A stretch of 23,507 nucleotides of DNA from an uncultured Lachnospiraceae bacterium (GCA_947628025.1 CANQYH010000010.1:1-23507); one strand, 5' to 3'; counted from the first letter of the stretch, positions 15,821-22,733 are shown. Numbers and translations are program-made. Notes: generated by a model from the sequence alone, not told the origin.

Positions 15821-16597
15821 ATGAAAGAGAAATTGCAGGTAAAAGATCTGAGTTACGCTTACCATGAATTATCGGGCGAAACGCCGGCCCTTTCTCATAT
15901 ATCCTTTGACGTCGAAGACGGAGAATTCCTGGCGGTCGTCGGACCGTCCGGCTGCGGCAAATCCACGCTCCTGTCGCTGCTTTGCGGACTTCTGGAACCA
16001 GAGGAGGGTGCCGTGCTGATCGACGGCATCCCGCGGGAAAAAAGCCGCGCCGTGATCGGATATATGCTCCAGCGGGACCATCTGTTCGAATGGAGGACGA
16101 TCCTCTCCAACGTCTCCCTGGGCCTGGAGATACAGAAGCGTCTGGACAGCGCAGCCAAAGAAGAACTGCGGCAGATGCTTACGGCCTACGGTCTGGGCGC
16201 ATTCCAGCAGGCCCGGCCGTCCCAGCTTTCCGGCGGTATGCGGCAGCGGGCGGCGCTGATACGGACCCTGGCCCTAAAGCCGGACATCCTGCTGCTCGAC
16301 GAGCCCTTTTCCGCCCTGGATTATCAGACAAGACTGTCCGTCTGCGACGACATCAGTTCCATCCTCCGCGCACGGAAAAAGACCGCCGTCCTGATCACGC
16401 ACGATCTCTCGGAAGCTATTTCGGTGGCGGACCGGATCCTGGTGCTGTCCGGCCGGCCCGGGCGGGTGAAATCCGTTCTGAAAATAGAATTCGCCCCGGA
16501 ATACGACCGCCCGCTGGCCCGCAGAAACGCGCTGGAATTTTCGGCCTATTTCAATCAGTTATGGAAGGAGCTGAGAACGGATGAAGACAAAACCTGA
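15821..16597 (+). CDS. ABC transporter ATP-binding protein, nitrate/sulfonate/bicarbonate type
   Basis: A 258-residue ATPase of the SsuB/TauB/NrtD group. Motifs: Walker A GPSGCGKST (41-49), Q-loop Gln84 in YMLQRDHLFEWRT, signature LSGGMRQRAAL (136-146), Walker B ILLLDEPFSALD (156-167), and H-loop His194 in LITHD. MLQ-D-LFEWRT is typical of this importer subfamily. AAGGAGG lies five bases before the ATG, with a possible -10 TATTAT at 15795 and no good -35. Its end overlaps the permease start by 17 bp, as in translationally coupled ABC operons. No substrate-binding protein gene is in the window, so the substrate (sulfonate, nitrate, thiamine precursor or other) is not known; the partner permease is disrupted. 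Confidence 0.92.
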   Translation: MKEKLQVKDLSYAYHELSGETPALSHISFDVEDGEFLAVVGPSGCGKSTLLSLLCGLLEPEEGAVLIDGIPREKSRAVIGYMLQRDHLFEWRTILSNVSLGLEIQKRLDSAAKEELRQMLTAYGLGAFQQARPSQLSGGMRQRAALIRTLALKPDILLLDEPFSALDYQTRLSVCDDISSILRARKKTAVLITHDLSEAISVADRILVLSGRPGRVKSVLKIEFAPEYDRPLARRNALEFSAYFNQLWKELRTDEDKT

Positions 16598-17425
16598 TGA
16601 AACTGCAGATACGCAGGATACATTCCGCGCAGAACGTCCGGAAAACCGGCGGATCTCCCGCGGCAGCGATCCGGAAGTTTCAGAGAGCCGGCCGGCGCCC
16701 CGCGTCAAATCCGCGGACCAACCGGAAAAGAAACAGCCGCCGCTCTCCCGGCGGCAGCGGGAATTTCTGGAACAGGAGCGCCGCCACCGGACCAACGTGC
16801 GCATCGTCCGTGTCATGATGCTGGTGCTCCTACTGGCGCTGTGGGAACTGTTCGCCAGCTTCGGCGTCATCGACGCGTTTATTTTCAGCAGCCCGTCCCG
16901 CATCGCAGCCTGCTTCCTGCGAATGAGCCGCGACGGGAGCATTTTCCTCCACACCGGCGTGACCCTGCTGGAAACGCTGGTCAGTTTCGGACTGGTTGTG
17001 GTGATCGCCACGGCCGCGGCCATGCTCCTATGGATCAGCCGCAGTCTGGCAGAGATCCTGGAACCGTATCTGGTGATGCTGAACAGCCTGCCCAAATCGG
17101 CCATGGCCCCGCTTCTCATCGTATGGCTCGGCAATAATATGCGGACCATCATCGTAGCCGCCGTCTCCGTCGCCGTCTTCGGTTCCATCCTGACGCTGTA
17201 CACAGGGTTCCGGCAGACGGATCCCGACAAGATCCGCCTGATCGCTTCCCTGGGCGGCACCCGGCGGGACGTACTGTTGAAAGTCCTGATCCCGTCCTCG
17301 GTCCCTCTGATCATCAGCAACATGAAAGTCAACGTGGGCCTGTGCCTGGTGGGCGTCATCATCGGCGAATTCCTGTCCGCCAGAGCCGGTCTGGGGTATC
17401 TGATCATATATGCGAGCCAGGTATT
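16581..17425 (+). pseudogene. ABC transporter permease, 5' part, interrupted by insertion
   Basis: Encodes the first 281 residues of a BPD-type permease (SsuC/TauC group) up to GLGYLIIYASQV. A ~70-residue charged cytoplasmic N-terminal extension (KPDETADTQDTF...) precedes the first membrane helix VMMLVLLLALWELFASFGVI. The ABC-coupling EAA loop is present (IASLGGTRRDVLLKVLIPSSVP), as is the final GEFLSARAGLGYLI. After Val281 the frame leaves the family and runs 36 unrelated residues to a stop at 17531. The missing C-terminus is at 22770-22871. Joined through the TT at 17424-17425, the gene would encode 314 residues, a normal length, so loss of this transporter by insertion is the simplest reading. 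Confidence 0.92.
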
Positions 17426-17461
17426 GAGCCGTGTACACATACTTACACGATTACATATCGT
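17426..17461 (+). repeat. Left attachment-site arm of the element
   Basis: Begins GAGCCGTGTACACATACTTA directly after the TT core. 29 of 36 bases match the right end in inverted orientation. An inner dyad ACGAT-N5-ATCGT closes it. Confidence 0.85.
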
Positions 17462-17478
17462 CCTCTTTTTAGGACTTC

Positions 17479-17822
17479 CTAATTTTCATCTTCTGACTCT
17501 ACAAGCTCACGACAATATTTCTTTAATTTGAGGATATCATCTGTAATAATTTCCCACACAATCTCAGGTTCGACAGTCCCATATGCGTGCGCGACGATAT
17601 TCCGAAATCCTCGTATCTGCTTCCACGGAACACCGGTATGAGTTGTTCGGAACTCTTCTGTGAAAGCATTCGTCAACTCGCCTATCTGCAGCAGGCATTG
17701 CGATAGGTATTACTGGAAAGAAACGTATCATAGTCTCTTCCAAATAACTCCATAGTCTCTTCAATCTGATCGCAACAACGAATTATATGCAAAAGAATAC
17801 TATGGTCACGCAGTGCGCTCAT
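17479..17822 (-). pseudogene. hepT: HEPN-domain toxin of HepT type, frameshifted
   Basis: The ATG at 17822 opens MSALRDHSILLHIIRCCDQI and stays open to a TAG at 17682-17684 (46 residues, ending YRNACCR). The rest of the family sequence continues in another frame: LQIGELTNAFTEEFR, then the RNase motif RNIVAHAY, which is exactly R-x4-H-x-Y, and on to the TAG at 17479. A few residues of the usual QIGEL region are missing at the junction, consistent with a ~10 base deletion. In type VII systems HepT is a tRNA/RNA-cleaving toxin neutralised when MntA AMPylates the Tyr of this motif. The gene overlaps mntA by 17 bp, the usual operon form. As it stands the toxin should not be made intact. Confidence 0.8.
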
Positions 17823-18102
17823 ACAGCAGAACCTCCTCTCTTTTAATAGAAGCAAGAAATTCCTGATCTAAACTTCCAGTGGTGAGAAGGTCAACTTTTT
17901 TCCCAAGTGCCTGCTCCAGAGCGATCAACAGACCACCCAGAGCCCATCCTCTGATTTTCCCGCGATCGATTCGAAGATCCACATCACTATCCGGCGAAGC
18001 TGTTCCACGGGCATAAGAGCCAAACAGGAAAATACGATCTGCCCCGTATTCCCTGCCTAAAGGAGCAACTATCTCCTGAATGTCTTTTATACTTAACAGC
18101 AT
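17806..18102 (-). CDS. mntA: MNT-domain nucleotidyltransferase antitoxin (MntA type)
   Basis: A 98-residue minimal nucleotidyltransferase. The pattern GSX10DXD is exact: Gly28-Ser29, ten residues, Asp40-Val-Asp42 (LFGSYARGTASPDSDVDLRID), and the third Asp is Asp71 in KKVDLLTTG. In type VII toxin-antitoxin systems such proteins transfer AMP from ATP to the Tyr of the HepT R-x4-H-x-Y motif. The ATG at 18102 has AAGGAAAG upstream; a TTG at 18126 would add eight residues and lies in the internal repeat. The HEPN gene overlaps its end. With the HepT frameshifted, this antitoxin appears to be left without a working toxin. Confidence 0.88.
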   Translation of the reverse strand: MLLSIKDIQEIVAPLGREYGADRIFLFGSYARGTASPDSDVDLRIDRGKIRGWALGGLLIALEQALGKKVDLLTTGSLDQEFLASIKREEVLLYERTA

Positions 18103-18128
18103 GGTCTCGCACTTTCCTTGTTCCAATT

Positions 18129-18155
18129 GTGTTCACATACTTACATGATTACATA
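18129..18155 (+). repeat. Internal third copy of the attachment-site arm
   Basis: 25 of 27 bases match the left arm at 17431-17457, in the same orientation (GTGTTCACATACTTACATGA...). The five bases next to the core and the TT itself are not conserved. It straddles the stop of the second MNT gene and the start region of mntA, so the mntA-hepT module is bounded by direct repeats. Confidence 0.8.
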
Positions 18156-18467
18156 GATCAATCTCCCATCTTCTTTTATATTTTCACGGAATTCTCTAAC
18201 CTTGTCTATGTTTGCCGGATGATTCATAGCCCCTGAAGTCACCAGATCAACCTTTTTTCCGCAAGCCCTTTCCAAATCAGCATATAAACCTCCTAAGCCA
18301 AACAGTCCCTTTAGCTGATCGCAATCGACTCGCAAATCAATGTCACTTTCAGGCGTTGCTTCTCCTCTTGAATAAGAACCAAACAAATACGCTCTGGAAA
18401 CCCCATATTTGCGCATAACAGGCGATATCAGGTTCTGTATTTCCTGATAAGTATATACTCTGTCCAT
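18141..18467 (-). CDS. Second MNT-domain nucleotidyltransferase, without HEPN partner
   Basis: A 108-residue protein like the mntA product but clearly diverged: Gly30-Ser31, ten residues, Asp42-Ile-Asp44 (LFGSYSRGEATPESDIDLRVD) and Asp74 in KKVDLVTSG. All catalytic residues are there. No HEPN ORF follows; instead its last codons (YVIM-stop) run into the internal attachment-arm repeat, after which comes mntA. Either its own HEPN gene was lost at that junction or it is a solo antitoxin-like enzyme. A good promoter lies at 18513-18541; the ribosome binding site (GGGGG) is only fair. It probably drives mntA and hepT as well. Confidence 0.85.
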   Translation of the reverse strand: MDRVYTYQEIQNLISPVMRKYGVSRAYLFGSYSRGEATPESDIDLRVDCDQLKGLFGLGGLYADLERACGKKVDLVTSGAMNHPANIDKVREFRENIKEDGRLIYVIM

Positions 18468-18512
18468 TAAAAACCCCCAGTTCCAACCGGATTAATCTCA
18501 TTACTATTATCC

Positions 18513-18541
18513 ATGATACCACATGCCTGCTTTATTTTCAA
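18513..18541 (-). promoter_or_regulatory. Promoter of the MNT/HEPN genes
   Basis: Minus strand TTGAAA (18536-18541), 17 bp, TATCAT (18513-18518), about 40 bases before the ATG at 18467. Confidence 0.75.
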
Positions 18542-18582
18542 TGAAATGTAAATATAAGATGAAGTACCGATGTAAAGAATAC

Positions 18583-18609
18583 AAAAAACGCGTCACTGGC
18601 GCGTTTTTT
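18583..18609. terminator. Bidirectional terminator after the serine recombinase gene
   Basis: Perfect 10 bp stem AAAAAACGCG-TCACTGG-CGCGTTTTTT; it gives a T6 tract on either strand. It separates the recombinase transcript from the MNT/HEPN promoter. Confidence 0.9.
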
Positions 18610-18661
18610 GCATACTGACGTAAAACAGGAGAACCGGCTGTCATCTAACATACCGGTTCCC

Positions 18662-20590
18662 CTACAAACCACCTGCTATTCTGCTCATCTCTTTATCCGG
18701 CAGTTCCTTAAGCACCTCCCAGACTCCATGGCCGCCCTTTCCGTCAAAACGGAGATACCCGCCGAAGATCAGCTCTTCAAAACGGTTTCGGACCATGTAT
18801 GGGGATTCGCCCAGTTCCTCCGCTACCTGTTTCACCGTCAGCTCCGGCTTTGCTTTTACGATCTTAAGGATCCGCCGTCGATCCAGATAGCGTCCTCTCT
18901 CCGTCTCCGGAGGAAATGGATAGTCAACCCATACCGTAAAACTTTCCGATAAATCATGCGATGCAATCACACCCTGTCGTGCCGACGCCGCATCCGCCTT
19001 TCCCGTTGATAACTTCAAAATCTTCAAAGGATCAAAACGGATCTCCAGCTGCCATTCATGTACCACAATCTTCTCGATATCCTGAAGCATCTGTCCCACG
19101 GTGGTTGTCTCAATCCCTCCATTCTCCAACCGCAAGCGTATCTTATCAATCCTTTGCTCCAGATCGAGAATCTCGATCTCCTGCCGTGCCAGCTCTTCTT
19201 TCTCCATCTGAACCGACTCCAGTTTCTGTTCAATCAGCTGGTTCCGCTTCTGGTAATCCTGATCAGAGATCACGCCGTCCAGCAGCTTCGTCAAAAGACG
19301 TTCTTTCTGATCACGCAGCCTTGCTTCCTCCGACTCTGCCCTATGTAAAGCATGGCTCCCTTTCTTTTCCTCCAGCGTCTTACGCAGCAAGGATATGGCA
19401 TGTTCGATAATACTGCCTTTATCCTGCGTGGTCAGATCATAATAATATTCTCTGCACACCTCCTCCAGCACCTTGAAAAGCGCTTTTTCATCAAGATGGA
19501 CATTATCGCAGCCCTCCTGGAAACGTTTTTCTATCTTACGAATCTGATTCCTGCAGCCAAATTCCTTTCTTCCCTTTGACAGATAGGTGGAGCATTTCCA
19601 TTCGACCACCATCTGCTCATGATCCTTATAACTGCGCCGGTGAACACGGTAATAGGGCTGACCACATTTCGCACAAATCAGCTTTCCGGACAAGGCATAT
19701 TGGCCCAGACTGCCGCTCTTCGGATAGCAGCCGTCCCGGTGATATTTCCTGGCACGGGCCGTTACCAAAGCATTCGCCTGCTCCCATTCCTCGGCGGTCA
19801 CGATCGCCGGGACCTGACCGGTTCCATAAATCCACTCCTCTGGCGGCAGCCGTATCTCGCGCTTTGTCTCAAAATCATAATGCCGCCTGTTCATAACAAT
19901 CGTTCCCATGTAAAGCGGATTACGAATGATCCTGCGCACCGAATTACTGCTGAAGCCAGTTCCGGTCTTTTTCCGATATCCTTGGTTATTATAGATATTG
20001 GCGATCGTCCTGCTTCCATGACCGGCAATGCAATAGGAAAATATCTCCCTGACGATCTCTGCTTCCTCCTCCACAACCGCAACCGTCCCATCCGGTAACT
20101 TCTGATAACCAAAAGTACGCGAGGTCAGCATTGCTTTTCCCCCATTTTTTTGCCGGTTCCGATGCGCATGATTGATCTTTTTACTCAGTTCACGGCTGTA
20201 ATCCTCGGCCAAAATGGCTTTGATGCCAGTAATCAGAGAGTCGTCCGTCGTATAGAACTTATGCTCCAGATAAATATACAGGCGCTTGCCATGGCGCTGC
20301 ATCCGATCAAGAAAAAGATACCAGTCTTTCACATTCCGCATCAGACGATCCTGACTCTTGATCACGATAACGTCAAACCGGTTCGTCAAAAGATCCTCAT
20401 AAAGCCGGATGTACTCGTCCCGTCCTTTCATTGTGGTGCCGCTCTTTGACTCCACATACCGATCCACCATATGCCAGCCCTGCACCAGGACACAGGCTTC
20501 ACTCTCCTGTACCTGGTTCTTAAGTGCCTCTACCTGGCTTTCTTCCTCCGTGCTACACCGACAGTAGATCACTGCACGTATGTAGTCCAC
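18662..20590 (-). CDS. Large serine recombinase (site-specific integrase/excisionase)
   Basis: A 642-residue recombinase that cuts both att sites with 2-base overhangs through a phosphoserine link. Domains: resolvase catalytic domain 1-~150 with nucleophile Ser13 (YCRCST) and the Arg-bearing KSQDRLMR (78-85); recombinase domain ~160-240 (GYQKLPDG, ...IIRNPLYMGTIV); zinc ribbon with Cys306, Cys309, Cys333 and Cys346; a Gln/Glu-rich coiled coil ~400-505; and a C-terminal helix-turn-helix-like segment ~565-640 (LTVKQVAEELGESPYMVRNRFEEL). The start is GTG at 20590: the frame is closed upstream by the stop of a 40-residue ORF, and AGGAGG sits 11 bases before. It is intact and is the likely agent of the insertion into the permease. 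The gene lies in mid-element, more than 1 kb from either end, unusual for an integrase. Confidence 0.95.
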   Translation of the reverse strand: MDYIRAVIYCRCSTEEESQVEALKNQVQESEACVLVQGWHMVDRYVESKSGTTMKGRDEYIRLYEDLLTNRFDVIVIKSQDRLMRNVKDWYLFLDRMQRHGKRLYIYLEHKFYTTDDSLITGIKAILAEDYSRELSKKINHAHRNRQKNGGKAMLTSRTFGYQKLPDGTVAVVEEEAEIVREIFSYCIAGHGSRTIANIYNNQGYRKKTGTGFSSNSVRRIIRNPLYMGTIVMNRRHYDFETKREIRLPPEEWIYGTGQVPAIVTAEEWEQANALVTARARKYHRDGCYPKSGSLGQYALSGKLICAKCGQPYYRVHRRSYKDHEQMVVEWKCSTYLSKGRKEFGCRNQIRKIEKRFQEGCDNVHLDEKALFKVLEEVCREYYYDLTTQDKGSIIEHAISLLRKTLEEKKGSHALHRAESEEARLRDQKERLLTKLLDGVISDQDYQKRNQLIEQKLESVQMEKEELARQEIEILDLEQRIDKIRLRLENGGIETTTVGQMLQDIEKIVVHEWQLEIRFDPLKILKLSTGKADAASARQGVIASHDLSESFTVWVDYPFPPETERGRYLDRRRILKIVKAKPELTVKQVAEELGESPYMVRNRFEELIFGGYLRFDGKGGHGVWEVLKELPDKEMSRIAGGL

Positions 20591-20596
20591 TGCATT

Positions 20597-20719
20597 TTAT
20601 CCCTCCTTTTTCAGATTGGCAAGAAAACGAATCTGCTCTTCCGGGGTAATCAAATGCTCCTGCAAAAGCAATTCGGCAATCCTGGTCAAAATCGCAGCGT
20701 CGTTCTTATTTTCATACAT
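20597..20719 (-). CDS. Small protein upstream of the recombinase (SHOCT-like)
   Basis: A 40-residue ORF starting MYENKNDAAILTRIAELLLQ with AGGAGG eight bases before the ATG. Its centre, ...ELL-x5-LITPEEQIRFL, resembles the SHOCT short helical motif (LxxLxxxGxITxEEF). It stops at 20597-20599, in the same frame as the recombinase and only six bases before its GTG, and its last codons contain the recombinase ribosome binding site, so translation is probably coupled. The function is not known; a helper or expression-setting role for recombination is inference. Confidence 0.7.
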   Translation of the reverse strand: MYENKNDAAILTRIAELLLQEHLITPEEQIRFLANLKKEG

Positions 20720-20855
20720 AGAAATTCCCTCCTCTTCATTAAATGCAGACATCCTTTTCCTATCCATAGCATTTCTTATCTAATGATATTCCTAGATATG
20801 CCTGTCCTATTTACGATTATTCAAAGACCTTCATTCAAATCCATAATATATTTCA

Positions 20856-20885
20856 ATCTTAGCAAAATGCCCCTGCGAATGTAAA
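20856..20885 (-). promoter_or_regulatory. Candidate promoter for the small ORF and recombinase
   Basis: Minus strand TTTACA (20880-20885), 18 bp, TAAGAT (20856-20861) with a TGC extension. It lies ~135 bases before the 40-residue ORF; the long A/T-rich leader shows no clear structure. Confidence 0.55.
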
Positions 20886-20933
20886 TGCGTCAAAACACTG
20901 ACTTATTAATGACTTTTACAATGAACCAACCAT

Positions 20934-21114
20934 TCATACTACTATGATTCGGCATCGCAACCGTTTCATTGTAGAATGTTCCGGAAGGATATCTTGATCG
21001 CCTTTTGCATAGGAACTCTCCCAATCTCTAAACATCATTCGCACACCGTCCAGCTTGATTTCTTTTCACTTTATCCAGAACATCATCTGGAAGTAAATTT
21101 TCAAGTTTATACAT
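20934..21114 (-). pseudogene. Frameshifted small ORF of unknown function
   Basis: GGAGG and an ATG at 21114 open MYKLENLLPDDVLDKVK, which soon stops. A second frame continues sensibly as KEIKLDGVRMMFRDWESSYA and on to a TGA at 20934-20936. Amphipathic charge patterns in both halves look like one ~60-residue protein broken by a small indel near 21058. I do not recognise it. Confidence 0.5.
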
Positions 21115-21156
21115 TCCAATGCTACCTCCGATTTACCGCGGCCAGAATTTTGTCTG

Positions 21157-21288
21157 CTACTTTTTGAGCACCCTCTTCTGAAAGTCAATCCAGTCCTCGT
21201 AGTCGTTGGAAAGAATCGCACCATTTTGGAAGCGTTTCTGATCTTTTGGACTGCTCAACGCCTGGATGTCTGAAATCTTTCTTTGCAT
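21157..21288 (-). CDS. Small protein of unknown function (43 residues)
   Basis: MQRKISDIQALSSPKDQKRF starts the ORF, preceded by an excellent AGGAGG with eight-base spacing, and it ends LKK-stop at 21157-21159. Charged, no membrane segment or Cys; it may be the N-terminal piece of a larger lost protein. It lies 42 bp before the frameshifted ORF at 21114, so the two were probably one operon. Confidence 0.55.
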   Translation of the reverse strand: MQRKISDIQALSSPKDQKRFQNGAILSNDYEDWIDFQKRVLKK

Positions 21289-21309
21289 GAATTTATCCTC
21301 CTCTTTTGC

Positions 21310-21339
21310 ATAAAAATGGCAGGAATAAAAATGGCAGGA
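21310..21339 (+). repeat. 15 bp perfect tandem repeat
   Basis: ATAAAAATGGCAGGA occurs twice in a row, the second copy forming the left arm of the hairpin at 21333-21360. Confidence 0.85.
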
Positions 21340-21360
21340 TAGAAGTTAATCTACCCTGCC
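21325..21360 (-). terminator. Terminator-like hairpin
   Basis: GGCAGGATAGA (21333-21343) pairs with TCTACCCTGCC (21350-21360) with one A-C mismatch; the minus strand continues ATTTTTATT. It would stop transcription arriving from the DUF4160 operon before the small ORF at 21288. Confidence 0.65.
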
Positions 21361-21709
21361 GCCATGTATCTGCCTATTCATACAGACAATTCAACTCACC
21401 GCCAACCAGTCAAATCCCCCCTCTCTGCATAATCGCATAATGTCACTATTACACCAATGGTCTCCGCCGTGACACATCAACCACAAGAAGCCAAATAAGA
21501 AATTTTAAATTATCTGGAAAATCACCAAGAAAATGGTAAGAATCTCCTGCCCACCGTCAGAGCATTTGCATTCAAATCTGCAACATTTTTTGCCCGTCTT
21601 CGCGGCCGGCCCGCGCAAGCACCCAAAATATCCCGGCAAAACGCCTGTAAAAAGGGGTTCTGCCAGCCTCAGACACCCCCGAAAAACCTAGTATTTTAGC
21701 CATTTTCAC

Positions 21710-21755
21710 AAAAAAAGCACCGGCCCCGCAATCTAAGCTGCAAAACCAGTACTTT
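21710..21755 (-). terminator. Terminator following the tRNA fragment
   Basis: On the minus strand AAAGTACTGG (21746-21755) pairs, with two G-T wobbles, with CCGGTGCTTT (21714-21723) and runs into TTTTTTTG. It begins three bases after the tRNA discriminator base, as a native tRNA terminator would. Confidence 0.6.
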
Positions 21756-21758
21756 ACA

Positions 21759-21800
21759 TGCGCCTTCAGGGACTCGAACCCTGGACAAATAGATTAAGAG
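21759..21800 (-). tRNA. 3' half of a tRNA-Lys(CTT)-like gene (fragment)
   Basis: Read on the minus strand: anticodon loop CTCTTAA (21794-21800), ten bases for stem and variable loop, T-arm CAGGG-TTCGAGT-CCCTG (21767-21783), acceptor strand AAGGCGC (21760-21766) and discriminator A. Spacing is exactly that of a real tRNA. Upstream the sequence does not pair with the anticodon stem and no D-arm or GCGCCTT 5' acceptor strand is present, so only the 3' half exists. tRNA 3' halves are classic att sites of tyrosine integrases. Confidence 0.75.
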
Positions 21801-21950
21801 TTTCTTCAGGACGTTTTCAGGTCTTCTTTTTCGTCATTTTCCGTTACTTTTCGTGTGAAACTGGTCATTTCGCGACATACAAAAACATCCATTATCTTTC
21901 AATCTGCAACAAAACTGCAACATTTTCTCCCTAAATCTCCATTCTGCCTT

Positions 21951-22229
21951 TCAACAATAGAACTCAACCGATCCAAAATAGGAATACCACTTTTGAATGA
22001 TCTCCTGGCTCCTGGCCTCGATTACCCGCATAATATTCCTTAACACGCCATCCGGTATCCTGGACTTATTATTGCATAAAAGGCACTTTCCCGTTTGAGT
22101 AATCCATATTTTCGTAGAATTGGCATTCGGACTCCCCTGAGATACATGGACATGTACCGGCTCCAACGGCTCGCTTTCATTGGCCCAAAAGTATACCCAG
22201 TACGAGCCGATCTTAAAAATTTGAGGCAT
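21951..22229 (-). CDS. DUF4160 domain-containing protein
   Basis: A 92-residue protein, MPQIFKIGSYWVYFWANESE at the start, then PVHVHVSQGSPNANSTKIWI and a helical end (LRNIMRVIEARSQEIIQKWYSYFG). The pattern I-G-Y-x-Y-F-anything-E-PxHVHV is the DUF4160 signature. The biochemical role of DUF4160 is not established; the genes typically sit beside another short gene on mobile DNA, in toxin-antitoxin-like pairs. The ATG at 22229 has GGGAGG eight bases before it, although the frame is open further. It overlaps the upstream gene by 17 bp, so translation is coupled. Confidence 0.85.
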   Translation of the reverse strand: MPQIFKIGSYWVYFWANESEPLEPVHVHVSQGSPNANSTKIWITQTGKCLLCNNKSRIPDGVLRNIMRVIEARSQEIIQKWYSYFGSVEFYC

Positions 22230-22482
22230 TCGCAAATCCTCCCTTTTGCGAAAATTCAAGAACCAGATGCGCCGTAGACCGGATAATCTCCCGGTACCGC
22301 TCCATCTCACTCTCTGAAAAGCCGTAAATATCTTCCCATTCATACCCAGGCAGATAACAGGTCGCGTGATGGAAGCAGTCTTTCTCGTCCGGCTTCTCGA
22401 TATAAACCTTAACTTTCCCATCTGGAAGCATCTGAGAATGTACGATCTCTGTCTCGTCATCCAACGTCAAAAATGGATACAT
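22213..22482 (-). CDS. Unknown protein paired with the DUF4160 protein
   Basis: An 89-residue acidic protein, MYPFLTLDDETEIVHSQMLP at the start, with VKVYIEKPDEKDCFHHATCYLPGYEW and a C-terminal helix SESEMERYREIIRSTAHLVLEF. It occupies the slot usually held by a DUF2442 protein beside DUF4160 but does not show that family's motifs. The start at 22482 has GGGGGTGG upstream; an ATG at 22524 would add 14 residues but has no ribosome binding site. A consensus promoter lies at 22596-22625. Function unknown; a toxin-antitoxin-like pair is inferred from the small size, overlap and mobile setting. Confidence 0.7.
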   Translation of the reverse strand: MYPFLTLDDETEIVHSQMLPDGKVKVYIEKPDEKDCFHHATCYLPGYEWEDIYGFSESEMERYREIIRSTAHLVLEFSQKGGFANASNF

Positions 22483-22595
22483 CAATGGTTTTCCACCCCC
22501 TGCTGCATTTCTAATCCTCTCCATTGTCTATATGCACATATACGCACCCAAGCTCCGGCAGAATAACCTATGCCGACTTTGCCTTTACATGATTT

Positions 22596-22625
22596 ATTAT
22601 ACTCCAACCAACAGATGCCTTGCAA
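22596..22625 (-). promoter_or_regulatory. Promoter of the DUF4160 operon
   Basis: Minus strand TTGCAA (22620-22625), 18 bp, TATAAT (22596-22601). It lies ~110 bases before the start at 22482. The sequence 22626-22733 shows no gene. Confidence 0.75.
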
Positions 22626-22733
22626 TAGTTTTATAATAACTTTCATGCCACATCAAAAACCGCAAAACAGAGGTTTTCTCCATCCTGCGATTATCCAAGC
22701 ATATAGCTGCAGCGCATTCTCTTCCACTGCTTC

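Larger units (their letters stand above)
21361..21950. other. 590 bp non-coding stretch with integration-site relics
   Basis: No ORF with a ribosome binding site was found on either strand. It holds the tRNA 3' half at 21759-21800, a terminator-like hairpin just past it (21710-21755), and three copies of CTGCAACA (from 21579, 21904 and 21915). The 21420-21570 part shows nothing I recognise. Confidence 0.6.

Noticed and set aside
17426..17531. Native C-terminus for the permease ending at 17531
   Set aside because: The 36 residues after Val281 are encoded by the inserted element and bear no likeness to the family, whose true end is at 22770-22871.
17564..17764. 66-residue minus-strand ORF
   Set aside because: A third-frame shadow of the frameshifted HepT gene.
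20571..20595. ATG at 20595 as recombinase start
   Set aside because: Ideal spacing from AGGAGG, but it is out of frame with the recombinase and stops after eight codons.
21855..22043. 62-residue plus-strand ORF
   Set aside because: Overlaps the DUF4160 gene on the other strand, with no ribosome binding site.
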